From: GW2011-AR15 sp964512765
Lineage (GTDB): Archaea > Nanobdellota > Nanobdellia > Woesearchaeales > GW2011-AR15
Assembly: GCA_964512765.1 (NCBI GenBank)
Contig: CAZEKF010000002.1
Coordinates: 1 to 64,000, forward strand
DNA: 64,000 nt
Direction of reading: 5' to 3'
Shown: positions 9,801-16,278 of the stretch, in pieces
Layout: each line of letters begins with the position of its first letter
Position numbering within the stretch: position 1 is the stretch's first letter
Notes under the pieces: model-generated
Told to the model about the DNA's origin: nothing
Seen by the model: only the letters and a program-made list of their open reading frames with translations
Database searches by the model: none
Position numbers and translations under genes: made by a program

Positions 9801-11079
9801 TGCAACAGCTAATGATTCATTTACGCCGAAGTCACCTACAAACGTTAACCTAACAACAAATGGAAACGGTTCTATTACAATTAACTGGACATCAACAGTG
9901 CAAGATGTAGGTGGTAACGCAGAAGCTAATAACTTAACATACAGAGTGTTCAGAACAAGCAACTTTAGTGCATTAAACACGAGTGTTTCAACTGAAAATA
10001 TTGCTAACACAAGTAACTTGTATCATGAAGATACTACTGCGACAACCGGTACTTTGTACAGTTATGTTGTTACAGTTATTGACGACGCAAACAATTTCAA
10101 TAGTTCAATCACAGCAACTAACCACGACAATGCTACGGCAGTAGCGTGTACAACCACGTACAATTACACAGCTTGGACTTCGTGCGCAAACGGCGAACAA
10201 AACAGAACAGGTTTAAGAACGTGTTACGGTGGAGGTAGTACAACAGCTACATCATCAAGGACATGCAGTTCAGGCAGTTCAAGTAGTAGCAGCGGAGGTG
10301 GAGGAAGTTCATCTTCTAGTGACGAAACATCATCAGAAACAACTAGCAATCCAAAAGCTATCCAAATCTGGAACGCAGTGAATAAAGATACAGCAACAAC
10401 AATGAAAGTATCTAACGATGAAATTGATGTGACAGAAGTAACTCTTACTGTTATAAACAATGTTTATAATGCTAAGGTTACAATTGAGAAACTTCCAGAG
10501 AAACCATCATCAGTTGGTAAAGCTTCAGACAAAGTTTACAGATATTTAACCATAGACACTACAAACATAGATGACGCAGATTTGAAAGGAGACGCATTCA
10601 TTAAATTCAAAGTTGAAAAGTCATGGTTAAACGATAACAGTATTGACGAAAATAACGTAGTTCTATTGAGATTCACAAGTAAGTGGAAAGAACTTGAAAC
10701 AACCAGGTTAAGCTCAGACAGTACATACGTGTACTATAGAGCAAAGACGCCAGGATTCAGTTATTTTGCAATAGCTGAAAAAGAACTACCAGAAGTAACA
10801 GAAGAGCCAGAAGAGGTTGTGGAAGAAGAACCTGAACCAACTCCTGTAGTGGAAGAAGTTGAAGAAACTAAAGATAGTAACCTAACTACTGTGTTTGTTG
10901 TATTGGCTTTGGTTTTAATAGGACTTTTTATGTTTTTCAAAGGAAAAAAGGGAGAACATCCAGTAAGAGATTATGTTGTTCACATGAGGTCTAAAGGTCA
11001 CAAAGATGAACACATAAAAAAAAAGTTAAAAGATGCTGGTCATAAACAAAAACATATTGAGAAACATATGAAAAAATAA
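6835..11079 (+). CDS. Giant membrane-anchored surface protein with eight 96-residue Ig-like repeats
   Basis: 1414 aa. A signal peptide (about residues 1-28) is followed by one divergent Ig-like domain and then eight repeats starting near residues 125, 221, 317, 413, 508, 604, 700 and 796. Two subtypes alternate: NNSNVTGVEF (A) and NNTWTSTAAVTF (B), in the order A-B-A-B-A-B-A plus a variant. Two fibronectin-III-like domains follow (about 892-1090), then a short thrombospondin-1-like Cys motif (WTSC, TGLRTC), a Ser/Gly linker, and a domain ending YYRAKTPGFSYFAIAEK that matches the PGF-pre-PGF family. An acidic linker, one transmembrane helix (about 1347-1367) and a basic cytoplasmic tail complete the protein. 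N-x-S/T sequons are extremely dense, consistent with N-glycosylation. A role in the cell wall, in adhesion or in host contact is inference. Confidence 0.9.
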   Translation: MKIRLNSIVFLTILFVVALFMANATLNAFTTSSPTNDTWTADLTPNFAFNATSYINTTFTCELYIQNSSAWFKYGTNSTVANATLTVITANASLEEGARNWYVNCTDVNASNVSTTYVLNVDATNPAVSNLTMPANNSNVTGVEFNFTATDNYDTTLNYTLFLNDVANATGQTSANNTATNFTVTGLINEAIYNWTLQVMDDASNAANYSGLFYFKVDSSNPAVSTLNAPANNTWTSTAAVTFNFTATDNVDPVLNFTLYVNDATNVTGATSANNTAANVTVSFAEGRYNWTVEVSDDATNAANYSGLYYFVYDNTNPAVTALNEPANNSNATGIEFNFTATDNIDTTLNYTLFLNDVANATGQTSANNTATNFSVTGLTEGSIYNWTLQVMDDASNAANFSGLYYFKVDDSSPTINNLTLPANNTWTSTAAVTFNFTTTDNNDLNLNYTLFINGVGNTTAATTGNNSATNVTISFAEGRYNWTVNVTDDSSNTGTYGLYYFVYDNTNPAVSALTTPANNSNVTGVEFNFTATDNIDTTLNYTLYINQVINTTGQTTANNTAVNFTVSGLTNEGIYNWTVEVTDDASNAANFSGMYYFKVDDTAPTIHNYTLPANNTWTSTAAVTFNFTTTDNNDRNLNYTLFVNGVSNTTASTTGNNSATNVTISFADGRYNWSINATDDAGNAVTSLGLYYFVVDSTNPAVSALNGPTNNSIVTGLEFNFTATDNIDTTLNYTLYLNQVINATGQTSANNTAVNFTVYGLENEAIYNWTIEVMDDASNAANFSGLYYFRYDNTSPVVQNLTMPVNMSNVTNGNVVFNFTATDNIDNVLNYTMYLDTYTNMTGQTTGNNSATNFTVLRLTNGTFYNWTIEVTDDAGNAANYSGLYYFTVLDSTYPNTYPTLTQAGVNDSDDDGNIELSWTADSQATYYRVYRNSSNVTDVTNLVELANVTVTSFEDNTTENGTTYWYGITSVDGAGLENTTAVSVTYNATANDSFTPKSPTNVNLTTNGNGSITINWTSTVQDVGGNAEANNLTYRVFRTSNFSALNTSVSTENIANTSNLYHEDTTATTGTLYSYVVTVIDDANNFNSSITATNHDNATAVACTTTYNYTAWTSCANGEQNRTGLRTCYGGGSTTATSSRTCSSGSSSSSSGGGGSSSSSDETSSETTSNPKAIQIWNAVNKDTATTMKVSNDEIDVTEVTLTVINNVYNAKVTIEKLPEKPSSVGKASDKVYRYLTIDTTNIDDADLKGDAFIKFKVEKSWLNDNSIDENNVVLLRFTSKWKELETTRLSSDSTYVYYRAKTPGFSYFAIAEKELPEVTEEPEEVVEEEPEPTPVVEEVEETKDSNLTTVFVVLALVLIGLFMFFKGKKGEHPVRDYVVHMRSKGHKDEHIKKKLKDAGHKQKHIEKHMKK
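7207..9507 (+). repeat. Eight tandem 288-bp in-frame repeats, alternating subtypes
   Basis: Repeat boundaries at 7207, 7495, 7783, 8071, 8356, 8644, 8932 and 9220 give a spacing of 288 nt each, except one of 285. Odd-numbered copies resemble each other more than the even ones do, so the higher-order unit is 576 nt. This indicates growth by duplication of a two-domain pair. Confidence 0.88.
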
Positions 11080-11098
11080 TTTTTTTTTCTTATTTTTA
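11080..11098 (+). terminator. T-rich terminator after the surface protein
   Basis: The stop codon is followed at once by a run of nine T and then CTTATTTTT. Archaeal transcription ends at such T tracts without needing a hairpin. The HerA gene begins 55 nt later. Confidence 0.5.
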
Positions 11099-11134
11099 AT
11101 AATCTTAATAAACACCTAATTTATTTATGAACTT

Positions 11135-13129
11135 ATGATACTTGGGAAAATATTTGGTAAAATAACAACTAACAAGTTCCAGTTCCTTGTTGAAAAAGAA
11201 ACAAGAAAGTTTGAGTTTGTCCAAGTCTTGCATAAAGTGTATGACTATGTTCTTTGCCAGGTTGTTGAGATAGAGCGTACAGACAAAGATATTGCAAAGT
11301 GTATTGTTATTGGTTATAAAGATGATAAGAATAGAATTAAACCTATTAGAATACCTTTTGATCAGAACTCTGAAGTGTTAAAAGCAGAAGATTCATTTAT
11401 TAAATCTGTAATTAAGTTAGAAGACACAGAAAAAGGCGCGTTTATTGGTAGACTAGAAGGAAAAAATATTGACGTTCATCTTGATTTAAAGAAATTATTA
11501 ACTAAACACGTTGCAATTTTAGCTAAATCTGGTGCAGGTAAGAGTTATACTGTTGGAGTATTAATAGAAGAGATTATTGACAAGAAAGTTCCAATTTTAA
11601 TTATAGATCCACACGGCGAATATTCTAGCTTGAAATTTGCAAATGATGAAGAGAAGGAGACTCTGGCAGAATATAGCTTAGAACCAAAAGGGTTCAAGAC
11701 AGTTCAAGAATTCGGTGATACAAAGCTTAATCCTGGATTAAGGCCGTTAAGGTTAAACAATAACTTATCACCAACAGAAATTACGCATTTGATCCCTGGT
11801 AAATTATCAAACACACAAATGGGACTTCTTTATAGTGCGTTAAAACATCTTGACAAGATTAATTTCACGAATGTATTACTAGAATTGGAAAAGGAAGAAA
11901 ACAACTCAAAATGGACCATAATAAACAATCTTGAACATTTGAATAATTTAAACATATTTACAGATTCGTACATTGCATACAATGAATTTATTCAGCCAGG
12001 CAAATGTTCAATAATTAATCTGAAAGGAATTTCACCAGATGTTCAGGAGATTATTGTTTACAAAATAATGAAAGATTTGTTCGAGTTAAGAAAAAAGGAA
12101 AAAATACCGCCTTTCTTTGCTATTATCGAAGAAGCGCATAATTATTGTCCTGAAAGAAGTTTTGGTGAATCTAGGAGTTCTAAAATTCTTAGAACAGTGG
12201 CTTCAGAAGGCAGAAAGTTTGGTTTAGGTTTGTGTGTTATTAGCCAGAGACCTGCCAGAGTTGACAAATCCGTGTTGAGCCAGTGTACAACCCAGATTAT
12301 TCTTAAAGTAACAAACCCGAATGATCTAAAAGCAATTTCAAATAGCGTGGAAGGTATAACTGCAGAGTCTCAAGATGAGGTTAAGAATTTATCAATAGGC
12401 ACTGCACTTGTAACAGGTATAGTAGACATGCCATTATTTGTTAATATTCGACCAAGGATAACAAAACATGGTGGACACGCAACCAATATATTAGATCAGG
12501 CACAAGAAGAAGATTTTTTTGAAAAAGTTGATGAGTTTGACGAGTCAGATTTGTTACCAATTATAAAACCAAAATTATCTAAAAAAGATCTTAAATTAAT
12601 GTCTGACAAAGAAATTGAAAATATCAGTGAAATTCTTGTTCCAGGATATTTATTTTTATGTTCTGATAAAGATAAAGAGTTTAATTTGTTGGTGGAATCT
12701 GTTAATTGCGAAGTAATAACCGATGTTGATGATTTTAAAACAAAAAAATTGCCTGAATTAGAAAAATTAACTCCGGACGAGATTAAAGTTTTGCACACAG
12801 CATTTCAGCTAAAGAAATTTAGTGAAGAAGACATGATTAAAAAAGGCCTTCCTTTGGACGTGAGAAAAGGAATAATGTCTTTGATAAAAAAAGATTATAT
12901 TGAGGTAGATAATACCAAATATAAGATTTCAGATAAATATGTGTTGTCACAATTATCTAAACACGCAAGCTACAATAAAATTGAGTTCATCAAGGTTAAA
13001 TATAATCAGAAACAAGATCCAAGAATAACTGTGGATAAAATTAAAGAAAAACTGTCTAAATTTTCAAGTATTAAAGATCAAAGAGAATGTTTTATATTAA
13101 AATACGAAATTCTTTACAAACATGGTTAA
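11135..13129 (+). CDS. herA: HerA-family hexameric DNA-translocating ATPase
   Basis: 664 aa. An N-terminal HAS-barrel-like region (1-110) is followed by a DUF87/FtsK-like ATPase core: Walker A AKSGAGKSYTVG near residues 129-140, IIDPHGEYSS, Walker B with FFAIIEEAHNYCPE near 328-340, and the C-terminal ISQRPARVDKSVLSQC and PNDLKAISNSV motifs typical of HerA/VirB4-type translocases. A C-terminal extension of about 170 residues looks like a winged helix (LTPDEIKVLHTAF). HerA works with NurA in resection of double-strand breaks. A NurA-like gene lies 2.1 kb away on the other strand rather than next to it. The stop overlaps the next gene by 8 nt. Confidence 0.87.
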   Translation: MILGKIFGKITTNKFQFLVEKETRKFEFVQVLHKVYDYVLCQVVEIERTDKDIAKCIVIGYKDDKNRIKPIRIPFDQNSEVLKAEDSFIKSVIKLEDTEKGAFIGRLEGKNIDVHLDLKKLLTKHVAILAKSGAGKSYTVGVLIEEIIDKKVPILIIDPHGEYSSLKFANDEEKETLAEYSLEPKGFKTVQEFGDTKLNPGLRPLRLNNNLSPTEITHLIPGKLSNTQMGLLYSALKHLDKINFTNVLLELEKEENNSKWTIINNLEHLNNLNIFTDSYIAYNEFIQPGKCSIINLKGISPDVQEIIVYKIMKDLFELRKKEKIPPFFAIIEEAHNYCPERSFGESRSSKILRTVASEGRKFGLGLCVISQRPARVDKSVLSQCTTQIILKVTNPNDLKAISNSVEGITAESQDEVKNLSIGTALVTGIVDMPLFVNIRPRITKHGGHATNILDQAQEEDFFEKVDEFDESDLLPIIKPKLSKKDLKLMSDKEIENISEILVPGYLFLCSDKDKEFNLLVESVNCEVITDVDDFKTKKLPELEKLTPDEIKVLHTAFQLKKFSEEDMIKKGLPLDVRKGIMSLIKKDYIEVDNTKYKISDKYVLSQLSKHASYNKIEFIKVKYNQKQDPRITVDKIKEKLSKFSSIKDQRECFILKYEILYKHG

Positions 13130-14027
13130 CCAGTCTAACATTGTTATAGGCAATAATTTAATTTCTTATGAGAACTGGGAATCTTACGTTGATACATTAA
13201 AAAGTCAAGTTAAGAGAGACATTACTGATGAAAAACAGGCTATTGATAACATAAAAGATGTTTTTATTGATTCAATTAAAAAAAGATTTTCTAATGATAA
13301 ATTTGGAGTATTATTTTCAGGAGGGGTTGATTCTGTAGCCATTGCTTATGTTTGCTCTTTATTAAAACAAGATTTTGTGTGTTATACTGTTGGTTTAGAA
13401 GGATCTCAGGATATTGTTGAATCTGTTAAGGTTGCGAAAGCTTTGAATCTTAATCATGTCAAAAAAACATTGACGGTTGAAGAACTTGAGCAAGTGTTCA
13501 AAGAATTAGTAAAGATTTTTCCAAAACATGCATTAAATATTGTGAATTTAGGTGTTGGTGCAGTTGAACTTGCTGCAATTAAACTAGCACAGAAAGATAA
13601 GATTAATATCTTTTTCACAGGATTGGGCAGTGAAGAAATATTTGCAGGTTACAAAAGGCACGAAGATTCAAAAAATATTAACGAAGAGTGTTGGTTTGGC
13701 TTAAAATCTATGTGGGAACGAGATTTTCAAAGAGATTATTCAATTGCCACATCAACAAATTCGACTTTTTTAACACCTTTCTTAGACAAAGAATTAATAA
13801 TAAATTCAATGGAAATCGATTCATCATTAAAAATATGTAAAGGTTGTAAAAAATATATTTTTAGAAAAGTTGTTGAAGACTTAGAGCTTCCAACAGAATT
13901 TGCTTTTAGACCAAAGAAAGCTGCACAATATGGAAGTAATTTTGACAAAGCAATCATAAAACTAGCAAAATCTAAAGGGTTTAAGTACAAAAAAGAATAT
14001 TTGAATTATTTATGTAACAATAAATAG
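13122..14027 (+). CDS. Asparagine-synthase-like PP-loop ATP pyrophosphatase
   Basis: A 301-aa protein of the adenine-nucleotide alpha-hydrolase (PP-loop) superfamily. The SGGVDSVAIAY motif near residue 66 binds ATP pyrophosphate. FFTGLGSEEIFAGYKRH and the later FLTPFLDKELI and FRPKKAAQYGS match the synthetase domain of asparagine synthase B. The glutaminase domain is absent, so free ammonia or another donor would be needed, or the substrate differs. It is translationally coupled to herA (8-nt overlap), which may mean only a shared transcript. Stand-alone synthetase-domain proteins of this size occur in several archaea. The exact substrate is unknown. Confidence 0.75.
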   Translation: MVNQSNIVIGNNLISYENWESYVDTLKSQVKRDITDEKQAIDNIKDVFIDSIKKRFSNDKFGVLFSGGVDSVAIAYVCSLLKQDFVCYTVGLEGSQDIVESVKVAKALNLNHVKKTLTVEELEQVFKELVKIFPKHALNIVNLGVGAVELAAIKLAQKDKINIFFTGLGSEEIFAGYKRHEDSKNINEECWFGLKSMWERDFQRDYSIATSTNSTFLTPFLDKELIINSMEIDSSLKICKGCKKYIFRKVVEDLELPTEFAFRPKKAAQYGSNFDKAIIKLAKSKGFKYKKEYLNYLCNNK

Positions 14028-14159
14028 AATTATAACAACAAACAATAACACAAACAAGAAGATATTAACAAAATCAACAGACTTTTCTTTTTTCACAGAA
14101 GTCCTCTTTGAATTCTTTTTTCTTTTGATATAAAGGCCACTTCGGCTATATTGCATCAT
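14010..14159 (-). CDS. Small tail-anchored-like membrane protein (49 aa)
   Basis: A short frame found by direct reading. It starts MMQYSRSGLYIKRKK, has a strongly basic stretch to about residue 29, then a hydrophobic helix of about 20 residues that ends the protein (VNIFLFVLLFVVIILFIVT). That layout fits a tail-anchored protein with a cytoplasmic basic N-terminus. The ATG lies about 34 nt downstream of the centre of a clear TATA element on the same strand, which supports a real gene. The last 18 nt overlap the 3' end of the convergent PP-loop gene. It does not match the Sec61-beta motif known to me, and no family is recognised. Confidence 0.55.
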   Translation of the reverse strand: MMQYSRSGLYIKRKKNSKRTSVKKEKSVDFVNIFLFVLLFVVIILFIVT

Positions 14160-14185
14160 TGTTATAAATCAAGAGCTCTTATCAA

Positions 14186-14201
14186 CACTTTATATACCTT
14201 T
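14186..14201 (-). promoter_or_regulatory. TATA promoter of the 49-aa membrane protein
   Basis: Read on the minus strand, AAAGGTATATAAAGTG is a strong BRE/TATA match. It places transcription start near 14167, giving a nearly leaderless mRNA. It lies just after the stop of the PfkB-family kinase. Confidence 0.6.
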
Positions 14202-14226
14202 GGTTGAAGAATAATCAACTAAATGG

Positions 14227-15210
14227 TTAAACTTTTTTTTTATCAATTTTTGGCGGGTTTTTCTTGAGCATAGAACTAACTTTTTTATATTCTAACAACC
14301 CGTGTTTTGCACCTTTTTCCATTATGGCAAAGCCTGAGTTAATGGCACCCATTCGTAAACAGTCTTGGATAGTCTTACCTTTAATCATCCCTGCTACGAC
14401 AGTTGACGCAAAAACGTCCCCCGCGCCGGTAGTTTCCACAGGTTTGTTTCCTAATGTGTAAACATGTAACAATTTGTTATTATCAATTGTGTACGCACCG
14501 CGTTTACCGTCTGTAATAATAACGTGTTCTGGACCAAAATCACTAATAAGTTTTATAAGATCTTTAAATTCTCCTTTTCCAGCAAGTAATGTTGCTTCTT
14601 CTTTGTTTAGAATTAACAAGGTAACATTGGATAACAGTTTTTTCAGAAAAGAAAAACCTTTTTCAGCAAGGTAATTGCTTGGGTTAAACGCTATCTTGAT
14701 GTTGTTTTTAACAGCGTAGTCAGATAATTTTTCAAGGGTTTCATATGATTTACCAATCATACTAGAAAAATAGAACCATTTAGTTTTCAATTTTTTAAGA
14801 TTAATTTCTTTGAGTTCAAGATAATTGTTTGCGCCTTTGTAAGCAAGGATTGTTCTGTCACCTTCTAGACTGTCAAGGATTATTGAATATCCTGCATGAT
14901 ATTTCTTTGATTGAACTCCAATAAACTCAATTTTGTCTTTCTTTAATCTCTTTAAAATTAAACCAGAGTTACTTCCAGAACCTAGTTTGCCTAAATACGC
15001 AACTTTTAGACCGAGTTTTGACAATACAACTGCTGTGTTTGTCCCACCCCCACCTGTCAAAAAATCCAATTCTTTAATCAAAAGTTTTGATCCAGAAGGA
15101 TACGCAATTAATTCTTCTTCATGAGTAGCTGTTTTAATTTTTATTAACTCAGATTCAACGTTTGCAAAAACATCAATTGTAGAACTTCCTACAGTTATTA
15201 CGTCGTACAT
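14227..15210 (-). CDS. PfkB-family carbohydrate/nucleoside kinase
   Basis: A 327-aa ribokinase-fold kinase. Seen: the N-terminal VGSSTIDVF strand, TGGGGTNTAVVLSKLGL (substrate-lid glycines) near residue 53, LNKEEATLLAG near 200, and the catalytic VETTGAGDVFAS near 258 with the GAGD anion hole and catalytic Asp. Substrate cannot be assigned: sugars, nucleosides and sugar phosphates are all used in this family. It is transcribed alone on the minus strand, with the NurA-like gene 35 nt upstream. Cytoplasmic. Confidence 0.87.
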   Translation of the reverse strand: MYDVITVGSSTIDVFANVESELIKIKTATHEEELIAYPSGSKLLIKELDFLTGGGGTNTAVVLSKLGLKVAYLGKLGSGSNSGLILKRLKKDKIEFIGVQSKKYHAGYSIILDSLEGDRTILAYKGANNYLELKEINLKKLKTKWFYFSSMIGKSYETLEKLSDYAVKNNIKIAFNPSNYLAEKGFSFLKKLLSNVTLLILNKEEATLLAGKGEFKDLIKLISDFGPEHVIITDGKRGAYTIDNNKLLHVYTLGNKPVETTGAGDVFASTVVAGMIKGKTIQDCLRMGAINSGFAIMEKGAKHGLLEYKKVSSMLKKNPPKIDKKKV

Positions 15211-15245
15211 TCTGATATTCTTTTCAAGAGTTAAAGTATATAAAT

Positions 15246-16205
15246 TTATCCAATGCTGTCCAGAACATCATGTGCATCCAATGATTTAATGTATGGTTCA
15301 ATTAATTCAAATTTATCTTTTAACTTAAACTGTAACTGTAATTTTAACATTTCTTTATCTTTGTTTGAGACACGCGCGAACTTATCAGCTTCAATTAATC
15401 CGTAAGGATATCCTAAAAAAATAGGATCTTTACTGTTTTGTTTTAACAATGCTAAGAGTTCTTCAATGTTTTCATTGAATGTTTCAAACTTGAAAACATA
15501 CCTTGATTTTGAATGTAATTTTAGAAAAGATAAGTTATCATTGATTTTATGGCACCAGGTTTTTTTATCAGTTATTTTAGCTAAATGTGTAGTTACAGTG
15601 TTTCCGTTTTTAGTCAATAACTCTGTTGTTTTTGATAGTCCACAAACTTTTTTTCCAAGTAGATCAATAAGCTCTTCTTCGTAAGGATATTTCGGTTCTA
15701 ATGAACCGTCTATTACAACATAATCTGAATCAAATTCTTTAGCAACAATTAATTCAGAAAATCGTCTAATAATATTCCCTATTAAAGAAATACTAACTCG
15801 CCTGCTCCCTGTTGTTAAGGTTTTGTCAAATGAATCAAATTCATATTCTTTAATCTCAAACTTGTTTTTTGTAAAAAGATATTCTGTTTTGAAGAAAAGC
15901 TTATTCTCTTTGTTAACAGCTGTTATTAATGTATAAAATTCATATAATTGATTTTTTATTCGTTTATTATTTTGATAGATAGTATAGTAGATCCTGTTGA
16001 AGAACAATGATAATGAGGGACTTCTTAATATTTCTAAATTACCGCCATCAATAAACGCAATTTTTTTATCTAATTTCTTATCAGGAATATCAAAAAAATT
16101 CTGTTTTTGAATTTTAACAGCAGCTTTTTTTTCTTCATTAAATAATATAAAATCCTTATCAGTAATAGTAATATTACTAAGGATTTTATTAATTATTTCG
16201 TCCAT
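15246..16205 (-). CDS. nurA: NurA-like nuclease
   Basis: A 319-aa divergent NurA-domain protein. Features that fit: KIAFIDGGNLEIL near residues 48-60 (the first catalytic-Asp motif, usually xDGS), DYVVIDGSLEPKYPYE near 160 (second Asp), VCGLSKTTELL (the conserved K/S-containing strand), and the C-terminal FLGYPYGLIEADKFARVSN (the GYPYPL-D-A motif). NurA is a 5'-3' nuclease whose dimer binds hexameric HerA for end resection. Here herA is about 2 kb away on the other strand, an unusual separation. The call rests on motif order rather than strong overall similarity. Confidence 0.7.
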   Translation of the reverse strand: MDEIINKILSNITITDKDFILFNEEKKAAVKIQKQNFFDIPDKKLDKKIAFIDGGNLEILRSPSLSLFFNRIYYTIYQNNKRIKNQLYEFYTLITAVNKENKLFFKTEYLFTKNKFEIKEYEFDSFDKTLTTGSRRVSISLIGNIIRRFSELIVAKEFDSDYVVIDGSLEPKYPYEEELIDLLGKKVCGLSKTTELLTKNGNTVTTHLAKITDKKTWCHKINDNLSFLKLHSKSRYVFKFETFNENIEELLALLKQNSKDPIFLGYPYGLIEADKFARVSNKDKEMLKLQLQFKLKDKFELIEPYIKSLDAHDVLDSIG

Positions 16206-16244
16206 AAAATATAGATAATTTAGACATTTTTAAACTTGACCAAA

Positions 16245-16258
16245 CATTTTTATAGAGA
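16245..16258 (+). promoter_or_regulatory. TATA promoter of topoisomerase I
   Basis: CATTTTTATAGAGA lies 25-32 nt upstream of the ATG at 16279, the spacing expected for a leaderless or near-leaderless archaeal mRNA. It supports the ATG at 16279 over the TTG at 16270. Confidence 0.55.
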
Positions 16259-16278
16259 ATATAAATTCCTTGTTAAGA

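Noticed and set aside
14010..14159. Sec61-beta (archaeal SecG)
   Set aside because: Size and tail helix would fit, but the conserved segment before the helix known from archaeal Sec61-beta (SSAGLxRY type) is not there.
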